Positions 57,657-64,000 of a DNA stretch of 64,000 bases are shown piece by piece; the stretch's first letter is position 1, and every line of letters starts with the position of its first letter. Below the pieces are notes generated by a model. It saw only the letters and a list, made by a program, of their open reading frames with translations. It searched no databases and had not been told where the DNA came from. A program made the position numbers and the translations under genes. Where the stretch lies: NCBI RefSeq assembly GCF_000757485.1, contig NZ_JPYO01000007.1, positions 1 through 64,000 of the forward strand. The letters are read 5' to 3'. Source of the stretch: Achromobacter sp. RTa (GTDB taxonomy: Bacteria > Pseudomonadota > Gammaproteobacteria > Burkholderiales > Burkholderiaceae_B).

Positions 57657-57793
57657 TTCATGACCTCCAGAATGTATAAAGGCCTGGGCCTTTTCCAACA
57701 CGGGGCGGCAACATCACCGCTGAACCCGTATCGGGTTGGAGCATGACACCCGTGGAAGGTTCAGCGCGGAACCAGAAAATTTCTGCCGCTAAC

Positions 57794-57815
57794 GGTTCGA
57801 AATGGGTTCGAAATG
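57794..57815. repeat. 11-bp perfect tandem repeat
   Basis: GGTTCGAAATG occurs twice in direct succession, 13 bp beyond the TauE stop codon. It contains TTCGAA, a palindrome. No role is evident. Confidence 0.5.
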
Positions 57816-57827
57816 ACTTCGCAAGAA

Positions 57828-58607
57828 TCAGCTCTCGAACGCCAGCAGCGCGACGGTGGCGAAGAGCATAAGCGCGAAGCAGGCTCTCAGCTTGCGTTCA
57901 GGAAGCCGGTACGCAAGCTTGACGCCCACCGGCACGAACAACAGGCTGCCTATCGCCAGGGGCGCCCCAACCAGCCAGTCGGCCTGCCCGGCCCACGTGT
58001 AGGTGATCAGCGCAATGGTGGATCCGGGGATCACCATGCTCAGGGCCAGCGCCTGCGCGGTGGTCTGGGACAGGCGGAACACCGTGGTGATGATGGGCAC
58101 GGCCAGCACCGCTCCGCCCACGCCGAAGAAACCTCCCAGGGTGCCGCACAGGATGCCCAGCACGCTGGCGCGGCGCGGCGTGAAGACGGGCGCCTCGCCC
58201 TTGGCCGACGGCTTGCGCGCGGCGGCGGGGCGCGATGCGCGCCACGTCTGCCATACGTAGAAAAGCGCGATGAAAAACAGAAAGACCGCGAAGCTGCGGC
58301 GCAGGATGCCGGAATCGATGCCCAGCGCCAGCCGCGCGCCCACCCAGGTGAACACGACGGCGCCCGCCGCGCCCGCCAGCGCCACGCGCTTGTCGATGCG
58401 AACCTGCTGGTTGTACTTGCGCACCGCCATCATGATGGTGGGCAGGACCATGATGAGCGCCGTTCCCTGGGCCAGCTGCTGCGACATGCCCATCAACAGC
58501 ACCAGCGCGGGAATAGCGATCAGGCCGCCGCCGATGCCCAGCACGCCCCCCATGAAACCGATCAGGCCTCCGGCGGCCAGGCAGGCCGCGATAACTAACA
58601 GACTCAA
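57828..58607 (-). CDS. TauE/SafE-family membrane permease
   Basis: The 259-residue membrane protein has about eight hydrophobic segments and the twin signatures of the family: GGLIGFMGGVLGIGGGLIAIPAL near residue 12 and LCGTLGGFFGVGGAVLAVPII near residue 150. Relatives export sulfite or sulfoacetate, but most have no known substrate. I chose the TTG at 58607 (MSLLVIAACLA), since GGAG lies 6 nt upstream and no hydrophilic residues precede the first helix; an ATG at 58646 would add 13 residues. Confidence 0.85.
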   Translation of the reverse strand: MSLLVIAACLAAGGLIGFMGGVLGIGGGLIAIPALVLLMGMSQQLAQGTALIMVLPTIMMAVRKYNQQVRIDKRVALAGAAGAVVFTWVGARLALGIDSGILRRSFAVFLFFIALFYVWQTWRASRPAAARKPSAKGEAPVFTPRRASVLGILCGTLGGFFGVGGAVLAVPIITTVFRLSQTTAQALALSMVIPGSTIALITYTWAGQADWLVGAPLAIGSLLFVPVGVKLAYRLPERKLRACFALMLFATVALLAFES

Positions 58608-58694
58608 GTCTTGCTCCAGCAGGCGCCGCCCATCATGGGCGGGCAAACAGAATACGGATGTTCGAACCGCCGCAGCCCATGCCGGGCGGCGGCG

Positions 58695-60056
58695 TCAACG
58701 CAGTTTGTCCAGCGCGGCGTCCAGGCGGTCCACGGCCCAGATTTCCAGCCCTTCGATCGCTTGGCGCGGGGCGTTGGCCTTCGGGATCAGGGCGATCGAG
58801 AATCCCAGCTTGGCCGCTTCGCGCAGGCGTTCCTGGCCGCGCGGCGCGGGCCGGATCTCCCCGGCAAGCCCCACTTCGCCGAACGCGATCAGGCCGCGCG
58901 GCAGCGGCTTGTCGCGCAGCGAGGACATGATGGCCAGCAGCACCGGCAGGTCGGCCGCCGGCTCCGTGATGCGCACGCCGCCCACCGCGTTGACGAACAC
59001 GTCCTGGTCGAACGTAGACACGCCCGCATGCCGGTGCAGCACGGCCAGCAGCATCGCCAGCCGGTTGCCTTCCAGGCCGACCGTCAGCCGGCGCGGATTG
59101 GGCGCGTGCGAAGAATCCACCAGGGCCTGGATTTCCACCAGCAGCGGGCGCGTGCCCTCTTGCGTGGCCATCACGCAGGACCCGGCCACCTGCTGCTCGT
59201 GCTGCGACAGGAACAGGGCGGAAGGGTTGGCCACGCCGCGCAGCCCGCGGTCCGTCATGGCGAAGACGCCCAGCTCGTTGACCGCGCCGAAGCGGTTCTT
59301 GAAGGCGCGCACCAGACGGAACGACGAATGCGTGTCGCCCTCGAAATACAGCACGGTATCCACGATGTGCTCGAGCACGCGCGGCCCCGCCAGCGCGCCG
59401 TCCTTGGTGACGTGGCCGATCATGACGATGGCGATGCCCGTCTGCTTGGCCAGGCGGGTAAGCTGCGCCGCGCACTCCCGCACCTGCGACACCGAGCCCG
59501 GCGCGGCGCTCAGCTCGCCGCTGTACAGCGTCTGGATCGAGTCGATCACGGCCACGGTCGGCTTCTGTTCGGACACGGCGGCCTGGATGGCTTCCAGCCG
59601 GATTTCCGCCAGCAGGTTGACGTTGCCGGTCTGCAGGCCCAGGCGGCGCGCGCGCAGCGCCACCTGCTCGGCGGATTCCTCGCCGGTGACGTACAGCACG
59701 TTGGTGGTCGTGGATAGGGAGGCCAGCGCCTGCAGCAGCAGCGTCGACTTGCCGATCCCGGGATCGCCCCCGATCAGCACCACGGCGCCTGCCACCAAGC
59801 CCCCGCCGAGCACGCGGTCGAATTCGTCCAGCCCGGTGGGCTGGCGCGGCGTTTCGCGGGCTTCGATTTCGGACAGGCTGCGCACCGGGCTGCTCGAGGC
59901 AAGCGGCGCGTAGCGGTGGGCGGAAGCGGCCGGAGTCGAGGACTCGACCGTTTCTTCCAGCGTGTTCCAGGCGTTGCAATGCGGGCATTTGCCCTGCCAC
60001 TTCGGGGTGGTGCCGCCGCAATCGGCGCAGACATATACGGTTCGGGATTTGGCCAT
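58695..60056 (-). CDS. radA: DNA repair protein RadA
   Basis: RadA (453 residues) is a RecA-like helicase that helps recombination intermediates branch-migrate. It has an N-terminal C4 zinc finger (CADCGGTTPKWQGKCPHC), Walker A GGDPGIGKSTLLLQ (about residue 92), the RadA-specific KNRFG motif (about residue 250) and a Lon-like C-terminal domain. The ATG at 60056 (MAKSRTVYVC) is the family start; the frame is open a few codons more. Confidence 0.96.
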   Translation of the reverse strand: MAKSRTVYVCADCGGTTPKWQGKCPHCNAWNTLEETVESSTPAASAHRYAPLASSSPVRSLSEIEARETPRQPTGLDEFDRVLGGGLVAGAVVLIGGDPGIGKSTLLLQALASLSTTTNVLYVTGEESAEQVALRARRLGLQTGNVNLLAEIRLEAIQAAVSEQKPTVAVIDSIQTLYSGELSAAPGSVSQVRECAAQLTRLAKQTGIAIVMIGHVTKDGALAGPRVLEHIVDTVLYFEGDTHSSFRLVRAFKNRFGAVNELGVFAMTDRGLRGVANPSALFLSQHEQQVAGSCVMATQEGTRPLLVEIQALVDSSHAPNPRRLTVGLEGNRLAMLLAVLHRHAGVSTFDQDVFVNAVGGVRITEPAADLPVLLAIMSSLRDKPLPRGLIAFGEVGLAGEIRPAPRGQERLREAAKLGFSIALIPKANAPRQAIEGLEIWAVDRLDAALDKLR

Positions 60057-60483
60057 GCGCGAAAGTTTACCGGCATCCACTTGCGGCCGCCCGGAAGAGC
60101 GCGGCCATTGAGCGCGCTGGCTCCGTCTTCACGCACCGCTTTGGCGCATCGGGCTTTCGTTTTGCTTCCAGAAAAAGGGCCGCAGCGAAGTTACATGATG
60201 CAAACTCAAGAAATTTCCTGCCGGATTTCTTCAAATCGCGCATAATCGACAAGTGCAGCGCATTGTCGAACCGCCCGGTCCAGGGCGGCATACCCGCAGC
60301 CGCACGCCCGCCAGGGCGCAGCAGTGGGAATCGCGGCGCATTCACCCGCGGCTTTCCAGGAAGCCGCCTAAACCGGAACAGGACCCGAGCTGCAACGAGA
60401 CCGCCGGACGAACCGGCGCGGCGCACGCGGAGGTCAAACGCGGATGCGCCCTGCCACCAGGCGCATGCGCGAGGAGTACGCGC
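60057..60483. other. 427-bp intergenic region between radA and an unknown gene
   Basis: No gene is visible. A CATAAT hexamer at 60241-60246 could be a -10 box for the rightward gene, but no -35 fits at 17 bp. An open frame in phase with the next gene extends upstream to 60253, but its residues look like translated non-coding DNA. Confidence 0.4.
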
Positions 60484-61119
60484 ATGAGCATTACCTACCG
60501 CCCCCCTTTCGACGAAGACGATGAACGGGATCTGCGCGCCCTGTACCGTCGGCCCGGCCCCGGATCCAGCCCCGAACTGGACGCGGCGGTGCGCCGCAGC
60601 TGGCATCCTGGCCATAGCTGGCATCCGGCCTGGGGCGCGGCCGCCTGCGCCGCGATGGTCATCGGGCTGTTCGCATGGACCGACATGCGCGAGGCACAGC
60701 AGGACCTGGCCGACCAGGCCGCGCAACTGATCGCCCCGCACGAATCCGCGTCGAGCCCGGATCGGTCCGCCGCTCCGCCCGTCCAGGCGGAAGCGCCCGC
60801 CGCGCAGCCCTCGCCCGCCGCCCTGCGTGAAGCCGCCCCCCAGGGCGATGCGTCTCCGCCCCAGGCCGTGCCGGCTCAGGAAGCGGCGCCAGCCGCCGGT
60901 CAGCAAGCGGCCGAAACGCCGCAAGGCGAAGCCGCCGCCGAGCAAACGGCCCCGTTCAGCGAGCAGGACATCGATGCCCGCGTGGCCCATATCCGCTCCC
61001 TGATGCAGGCCGACCAGCAGGACGACGCCGTGCAGGCGCTGCGCGAATTGCAAGAGGGCGCCCCCGATCTGGCGCTGCCCGACGACCTGCAGGAACTGGC
61101 CGACCAGAACCCCGCCTGA
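60484..61119 (+). CDS. Unknown single-pass membrane protein
   Basis: The 211-residue protein has an acidic cytoplasmic start (PPFDEDDERDLRALYRRPG), one membrane helix near residues 49-65 (WGAAACAAMVIGLFAW), a long Ala/Pro/Gln-rich linker (about residues 85-160) and a helical C-terminal segment (DIDARVAHIRSLMQADQQDDAVQALRELQEG). This layout suggests a periplasmic tethered module, but I recognise no family. GAGGAG 7 nt before the ATG supports the start. Confidence 0.8.
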   Translation: MSITYRPPFDEDDERDLRALYRRPGPGSSPELDAAVRRSWHPGHSWHPAWGAAACAAMVIGLFAWTDMREAQQDLADQAAQLIAPHESASSPDRSAAPPVQAEAPAAQPSPAALREAAPQGDASPPQAVPAQEAAPAAGQQAAETPQGEAAAEQTAPFSEQDIDARVAHIRSLMQADQQDDAVQALRELQEGAPDLALPDDLQELADQNPA

Positions 61120-61226
61120 ACCCGCCATCCGGCCCCGGCATCGGAGCCCGCCTGCCCGGCGGGTCCGGTGTCCGCGCACTGGGCACACCGGGCAGGAACC
61201 GCGCGGCTTCTTGCTAACATACCCGC

Positions 61227-61691
61227 ATGAGCCCGAGCTTCCACCACCGCAACCTTCCCCATCTGCTGCTGTACGCGCGCGAAACGCTGATGGCGCATTT
61301 CCGCCCCATCCTGCACGAGGCGGGCGTCACCGAACAGCAATGGCGGGTCTTGCGCACCTTGAGCGAAGTGGGCGCCATGGAACCCAACCAGATCGCGCGC
61401 AGCTGTCAGATCCTCAGCCCCAGCCTGACCCGCATGCTGGCCGGCATGGAGGAACAGGGCTTGATCAAGCGCGTGCGCTCCAGCGCCGACCAGCGGCGCC
61501 AGGAAATCTCGCTTACGCCCAAGAGCAACAAGCTCATCGACCGCATGCGCCCCCAAGTAGACGCGAAGTACCAGGAGATCGAGGCCAGGATCGGCAAGGA
61601 GTTGCTGGAACGGCTCTACCGCGACGTGGACACGATGGTCGACCTGATCAAGCGCGACTCCGACGCGCCGCGCGCGCCCGACGAGGCCTGA
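61227..61691 (+). CDS. hpaR: MarR-family regulator of homoprotocatechuate degradation HpaR
   Basis: The 154-residue MarR protein (RNLPHLLLYARETLMAHFRPILHEAGVTEQQWRVLRTL, SPSLTRMLAGMEEQGLIKRVRS) matches HpaR, which represses the hpa meta-cleavage operon and responds to 4-hydroxyphenylacetate-type compounds. It is tail-to-tail with hpaD with no spacer between the two stop codons. Confidence 0.92.
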   Translation: MSPSFHHRNLPHLLLYARETLMAHFRPILHEAGVTEQQWRVLRTLSEVGAMEPNQIARSCQILSPSLTRMLAGMEEQGLIKRVRSSADQRRQEISLTPKSNKLIDRMRPQVDAKYQEIEARIGKELLERLYRDVDTMVDLIKRDSDAPRAPDEA

Positions 61692-62543
61692 TCAATCCGG
61701 CACGGGGAAGATCGCGTTGATCTGACCCGTTCCGGAACTGGCGAAGTAGTCGGTGACGATCTCCACCGGCTTGTCGTATCCATCCCAGCCCAGCAGGCCC
61801 AGCAGCATGGCCGTGTCGTGCATGCCGCCCTCGCCCACGCACAGCTCGGCGTAGTCGGGCAGCATGGCGCAGAAGGCTTTCCAGTCGCCCTGGCGCCACA
61901 GCTCCACCACGCGCAGGTCCACCTGCCGGAAGAACTCCCGGCTGATCTGATGCATCGCGGCTTCGGGGCTGCCGTTGTCGTTGAAGCGGTGCGACAGCGA
62001 GCCGCTGGCCAGCACCGCCACGCGGCTGTCGCTTTCTTCGATGGCCTGGCGCAGCGCGGCCCCGAAGCGCCGGCTTTCATCCAGCGCGTGCCAGGCGCAC
62101 CAGGCCGCCACGGACACCACGTTGAAGCGGCCGTCCCCGTTCATGTAGCGCATCGGCACCAGCGTGCCGTATTCCAGCTCCAGGCTGTCGATTTCGTGCG
62201 ATCTGGCGCCCACGCCGGCTGCGTTCGCGCATTCGGCGATGCGGCGGCCCAGTTGCGGATTGCCGCGATAGGCGTAATCCATGTCTTTGATGAAATGCGG
62301 CAGTTCGTTGCTGGTGTAGCGGCCTTTGAAACCCGCATTGCAATTGACGTGGTAGCCGGCGTTGACCAGCCAGTGCACGTCCAGCACGACAAGGGTGTCC
62401 ACGTCCAGGTCCCGGCACCGCTGGCCGATGATGCGGTGCCCTTGGATCGCGGCTTCCCGGCAGCCCTGGTGTTTGCCGGGAAGCTCCGACAGGTACATGG
62501 ACGGCACATGCGTCACCTTGGCCGCCAGCGCGAGCTTGCCCAT
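61692..62543 (-). CDS. hpaD: 3,4-dihydroxyphenylacetate 2,3-dioxygenase
   Basis: The 283-residue class III extradiol dioxygenase opens the ring of homoprotocatechuate. His12 (VTHVPSM) and the His of LDVHWLV (about residue 58) are the expected Fe(II) ligands, with a later Glu. NCNAGFKGRYTSNELPHFI and GSLSHRFNDNGSPE are typical of HpaD. The start MGKLALAAKVTH at 62543 lies 37 bp after the hpaE stop, so the two are co-transcribed leftward. Confidence 0.92.
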   Translation of the reverse strand: MGKLALAAKVTHVPSMYLSELPGKHQGCREAAIQGHRIIGQRCRDLDVDTLVVLDVHWLVNAGYHVNCNAGFKGRYTSNELPHFIKDMDYAYRGNPQLGRRIAECANAAGVGARSHEIDSLELEYGTLVPMRYMNGDGRFNVVSVAAWCAWHALDESRRFGAALRQAIEESDSRVAVLASGSLSHRFNDNGSPEAAMHQISREFFRQVDLRVVELWRQGDWKAFCAMLPDYAELCVGEGGMHDTAMLLGLLGWDGYDKPVEIVTDYFASSGTGQINAIFPVPD

Positions 62544-62580
62544 GATCTGGTCTCCTTCGTTCTCGTGAATTGCAGCGGGC

Positions 62581-64000
62581 TCAGACGCCCCATTTCGGAA
62601 TGTGGTGGCTGCCCATCGACAGGCACACGTTCTTGATCTCGGCGAAGACTTCGTAGCTGTATTCGCCGCCTTCGCGCCCCGTGCCGGATTCCTTGGTGCC
62701 GCCGAAGGGCTGGCGCAGGTCGCGCACGTTCTGGCTGTTGATGAACACCATGCCGGCTTCGATGCCACGGGCAAGGCGATGCGCGCGGCCGATATCGCTG
62801 GTCCAGACATACGACGCCAGGCCGTACTTCACGTCGTTGGCCAGCGCCAGGCCTTCGGCCTCGTCCTCGAACGGCAACAGGCAGGCGACGGGGCCGAAGA
62901 TCTCTTCCTGCGCGCAGCGCATGCGGTTGTCGACGTCGGCCAGCACCGTGGGGCTGACGAAGTTTCCGCCCGCAAGACTGGCCGGCAGGCCCGCGGGACG
63001 GCCGGCGCCGCCCGCGAGGATGCGCGCGCCTTCCTGCTCGGCCAGGCGGATGTAGCCCGTGACCTTTTCCCAGTGCGCGCGCGAGATCATTGCGCCCACG
63101 TGGGTCTTTTCGTCGGTCGGGTCGCCCACGGCCAGCCGGCGCGCCCGCTCCGCGAACCTCCGCACGAAATCGTCATAGATGGTCCGCTGCACGAAAATCC
63201 GCGAACCGGCGGTGCAGCGTTCGCCGTTGAGCGAAAAGATGGTGAACAGGGCCGCGTCCAGCGCGCGCTCCACGTCCGCATCGTCGAAGACCAGCACGGG
63301 GGACTTGCCGCCCAGCTCCATGGAGTACTTCTTGACGCCGCCCGCGCTGGCCAGGATCTTCTTGCCCGTGGCCGTGCCGCCCGTGAACGAGATTGCGCGC
63401 ACGCCGGGATGCCGCACCAGCGCGTCGCCCGCCGTGGCGCCATAGCCCTGCACCACGTTCAGCACGCCGGCCGGAATGCCGGCCTCCAGCGCCAGCATGC
63501 CCAGTTGGTCGGCCGTCAGCGGCGACAGCTCGGACATTTTCAGCACGGCGGTGTTGCCCAGCGCCAGGCAAGGGGCCGTCTTCCAGGTGGCCGTCATGAA
63601 CGGAACGTTCCATGGCGATACCAGCGCGCACACGCCCACGGGCTGGTACAGCGTGTAGTTGAGCATCTGGTCGTCCACCGGATAGGTGTGGCCGTTCATT
63701 CGGGTGCACACCTCGGCGAAGAAATTGAAATTCTCGGAGGCGCGCGGGATCAGCTGCTTGCGGGTCTGTGAAATAGGAAGGCCGGTATCGCGCGTTTCCA
63801 GTTCGGCCAGCGCCGGCACGTTCTGGTCGATCAGCTCGCCCAGCCTGCGCATCAGGCGGGCGCGTTCCTTTGCGGGAGTGCCGGCCCACTTGGGAAAGGC
63901 CTCGGCCGCGGCGGCTACGGCCGCATCGATTTCCGCCTGGCCGCCCGCGGCCACTTCGCCGATGGCCTCGCCCGTGGCCGGGTTGTAGGTGATGAAGCGG
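62581..64000 (-). CDS. hpaE: 5-carboxymethyl-2-hydroxymuconate semialdehyde dehydrogenase, N-terminus outside window
   Basis: About 473 codons are visible and the frame stays open to the window edge (FITYNPATGEAIGEV near the start), so the N-terminus is missing. It is an NAD-dependent aldehyde dehydrogenase: VSPWNVPFMTATWKTAPCLALGNT, the Glu of MELGGKSPVLVF and the catalytic Cys of NGERCTAGSRIFV. Next to hpaD it oxidises the product of ring cleavage. Isolated, it could be another ALDH; the context makes HpaE likely. Confidence 0.9.
   Translation of the reverse strand, partial: RFITYNPATGEAIGEVAAGGQAEIDAAVAAAAEAFPKWAGTPAKERARLMRRLGELIDQNVPALAELETRDTGLPISQTRKQLIPRASENFNFFAEVCTRMNGHTYPVDDQMLNYTLYQPVGVCALVSPWNVPFMTATWKTAPCLALGNTAVLKMSELSPLTADQLGMLALEAGIPAGVLNVVQGYGATAGDALVRHPGVRAISFTGGTATGKKILASAGGVKKYSMELGGKSPVLVFDDADVERALDAALFTIFSLNGERCTAGSRIFVQRTIYDDFVRRFAERARRLAVGDPTDEKTHVGAMISRAHWEKVTGYIRLAEQEGARILAGGAGRPAGLPASLAGGNFVSPTVLADVDNRMRCAQEEIFGPVACLLPFEDEAEGLALANDVKYGLASYVWTSDIGRAHRLARGIEAGMVFINSQNVRDLRQPFGGTKESGTGREGGEYSYEVFAEIKNVCLSMGSHHIPKWGV

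Noticed and set aside
57794-57815. tRNA T-loop (GGTTCGAAAT words)
   Set aside because: The word occurs twice in tandem without acceptor or anticodon stems around it.

Overview
The window is about 64 kb of GC-rich chromosome from a beta-proteobacterium. Gene content and order (exbB-exbD-lpxK-trm112-kdsB-adk, pqiABC, fused putA, the hpa genes, several orphan Bug-type binding proteins) suggest Alcaligenaceae, probably Achromobacter or Bordetella. That placement is inferred from protein character and synteny, not from a marker gene search. There are about 51 protein genes and no rRNA, tRNA, CRISPR array, integrase or insertion sequence.

Left part (1-31 kb). A truncated crotonase and a family III CoA-transferase read rightward. 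A leftward branched-chain amino-acid ABC transporter operon (livK-H-M-G-F) follows, then the trifunctional proline enzyme PutA, which has a plausible self-operator in front of it. Next come the PqiABC MCE-type lipid transport system and ClpA. A PBP1C / alpha-2-macroglobulin pair lies between clpA and its adaptor gene clpS. A cold-shock protein, a secreted DUF192 protein, beta-ketoadipyl-CoA thiolase, a ClC chloride/proton exchanger and a chemotaxis receptor complete this part.

Middle part (31-46.6 kb). Fe-superoxide dismutase and exonuclease VII large subunit read left. exbB-exbD-lpxK and trm112-kdsB-adk read right, but an IgaA-family membrane protein on the opposite strand separates these two groups. 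A short-chain dehydrogenase, MurJ, an orphan FecR-like regulator, ribosomal protein S20 and a divergent lysR/lysA pair follow. Two intergenic regions here carry copies of a dispersed GC-rich palindromic repeat.

Accessory-looking part (46.6-57.3 kb). This is a sugar-acid catabolic locus. The leftward genes are a DapA-family enzyme, a FadR-type GntR regulator, an Ldh-family oxidoreductase, an IlvD/Edd dehydratase, a Bug binding protein and a GarL-like aldolase. The rightward genes are two more Bug binding proteins and a hydroxyacid dehydrogenase. The two arms diverge from a compact promoter pair at 53980-54029 covered by two FadR-family half-palindromes (TTGTTTTACAA and TTGGTTGACAA). No TctA/TctB membrane genes are present. 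Two gene-free gaps of this locus are filled by 15 exact copies of the 11-bp palindrome GTGTCWGACAC, some inside larger tandem duplications of 202 bp and 57 bp period.

Right end (57.3-64 kb). A small Lys/His-rich exported protein, a TauE/SafE permease, RadA, an unknown membrane-anchored protein, and the homoprotocatechuate genes hpaR, hpaD and hpaE. hpaE runs off the window. The most unusual items are the GTGTCWGACAC arrays, the sugar-acid locus with its divergent control region, and the IgaA-family protein in a lineage not known for the Rcs system.
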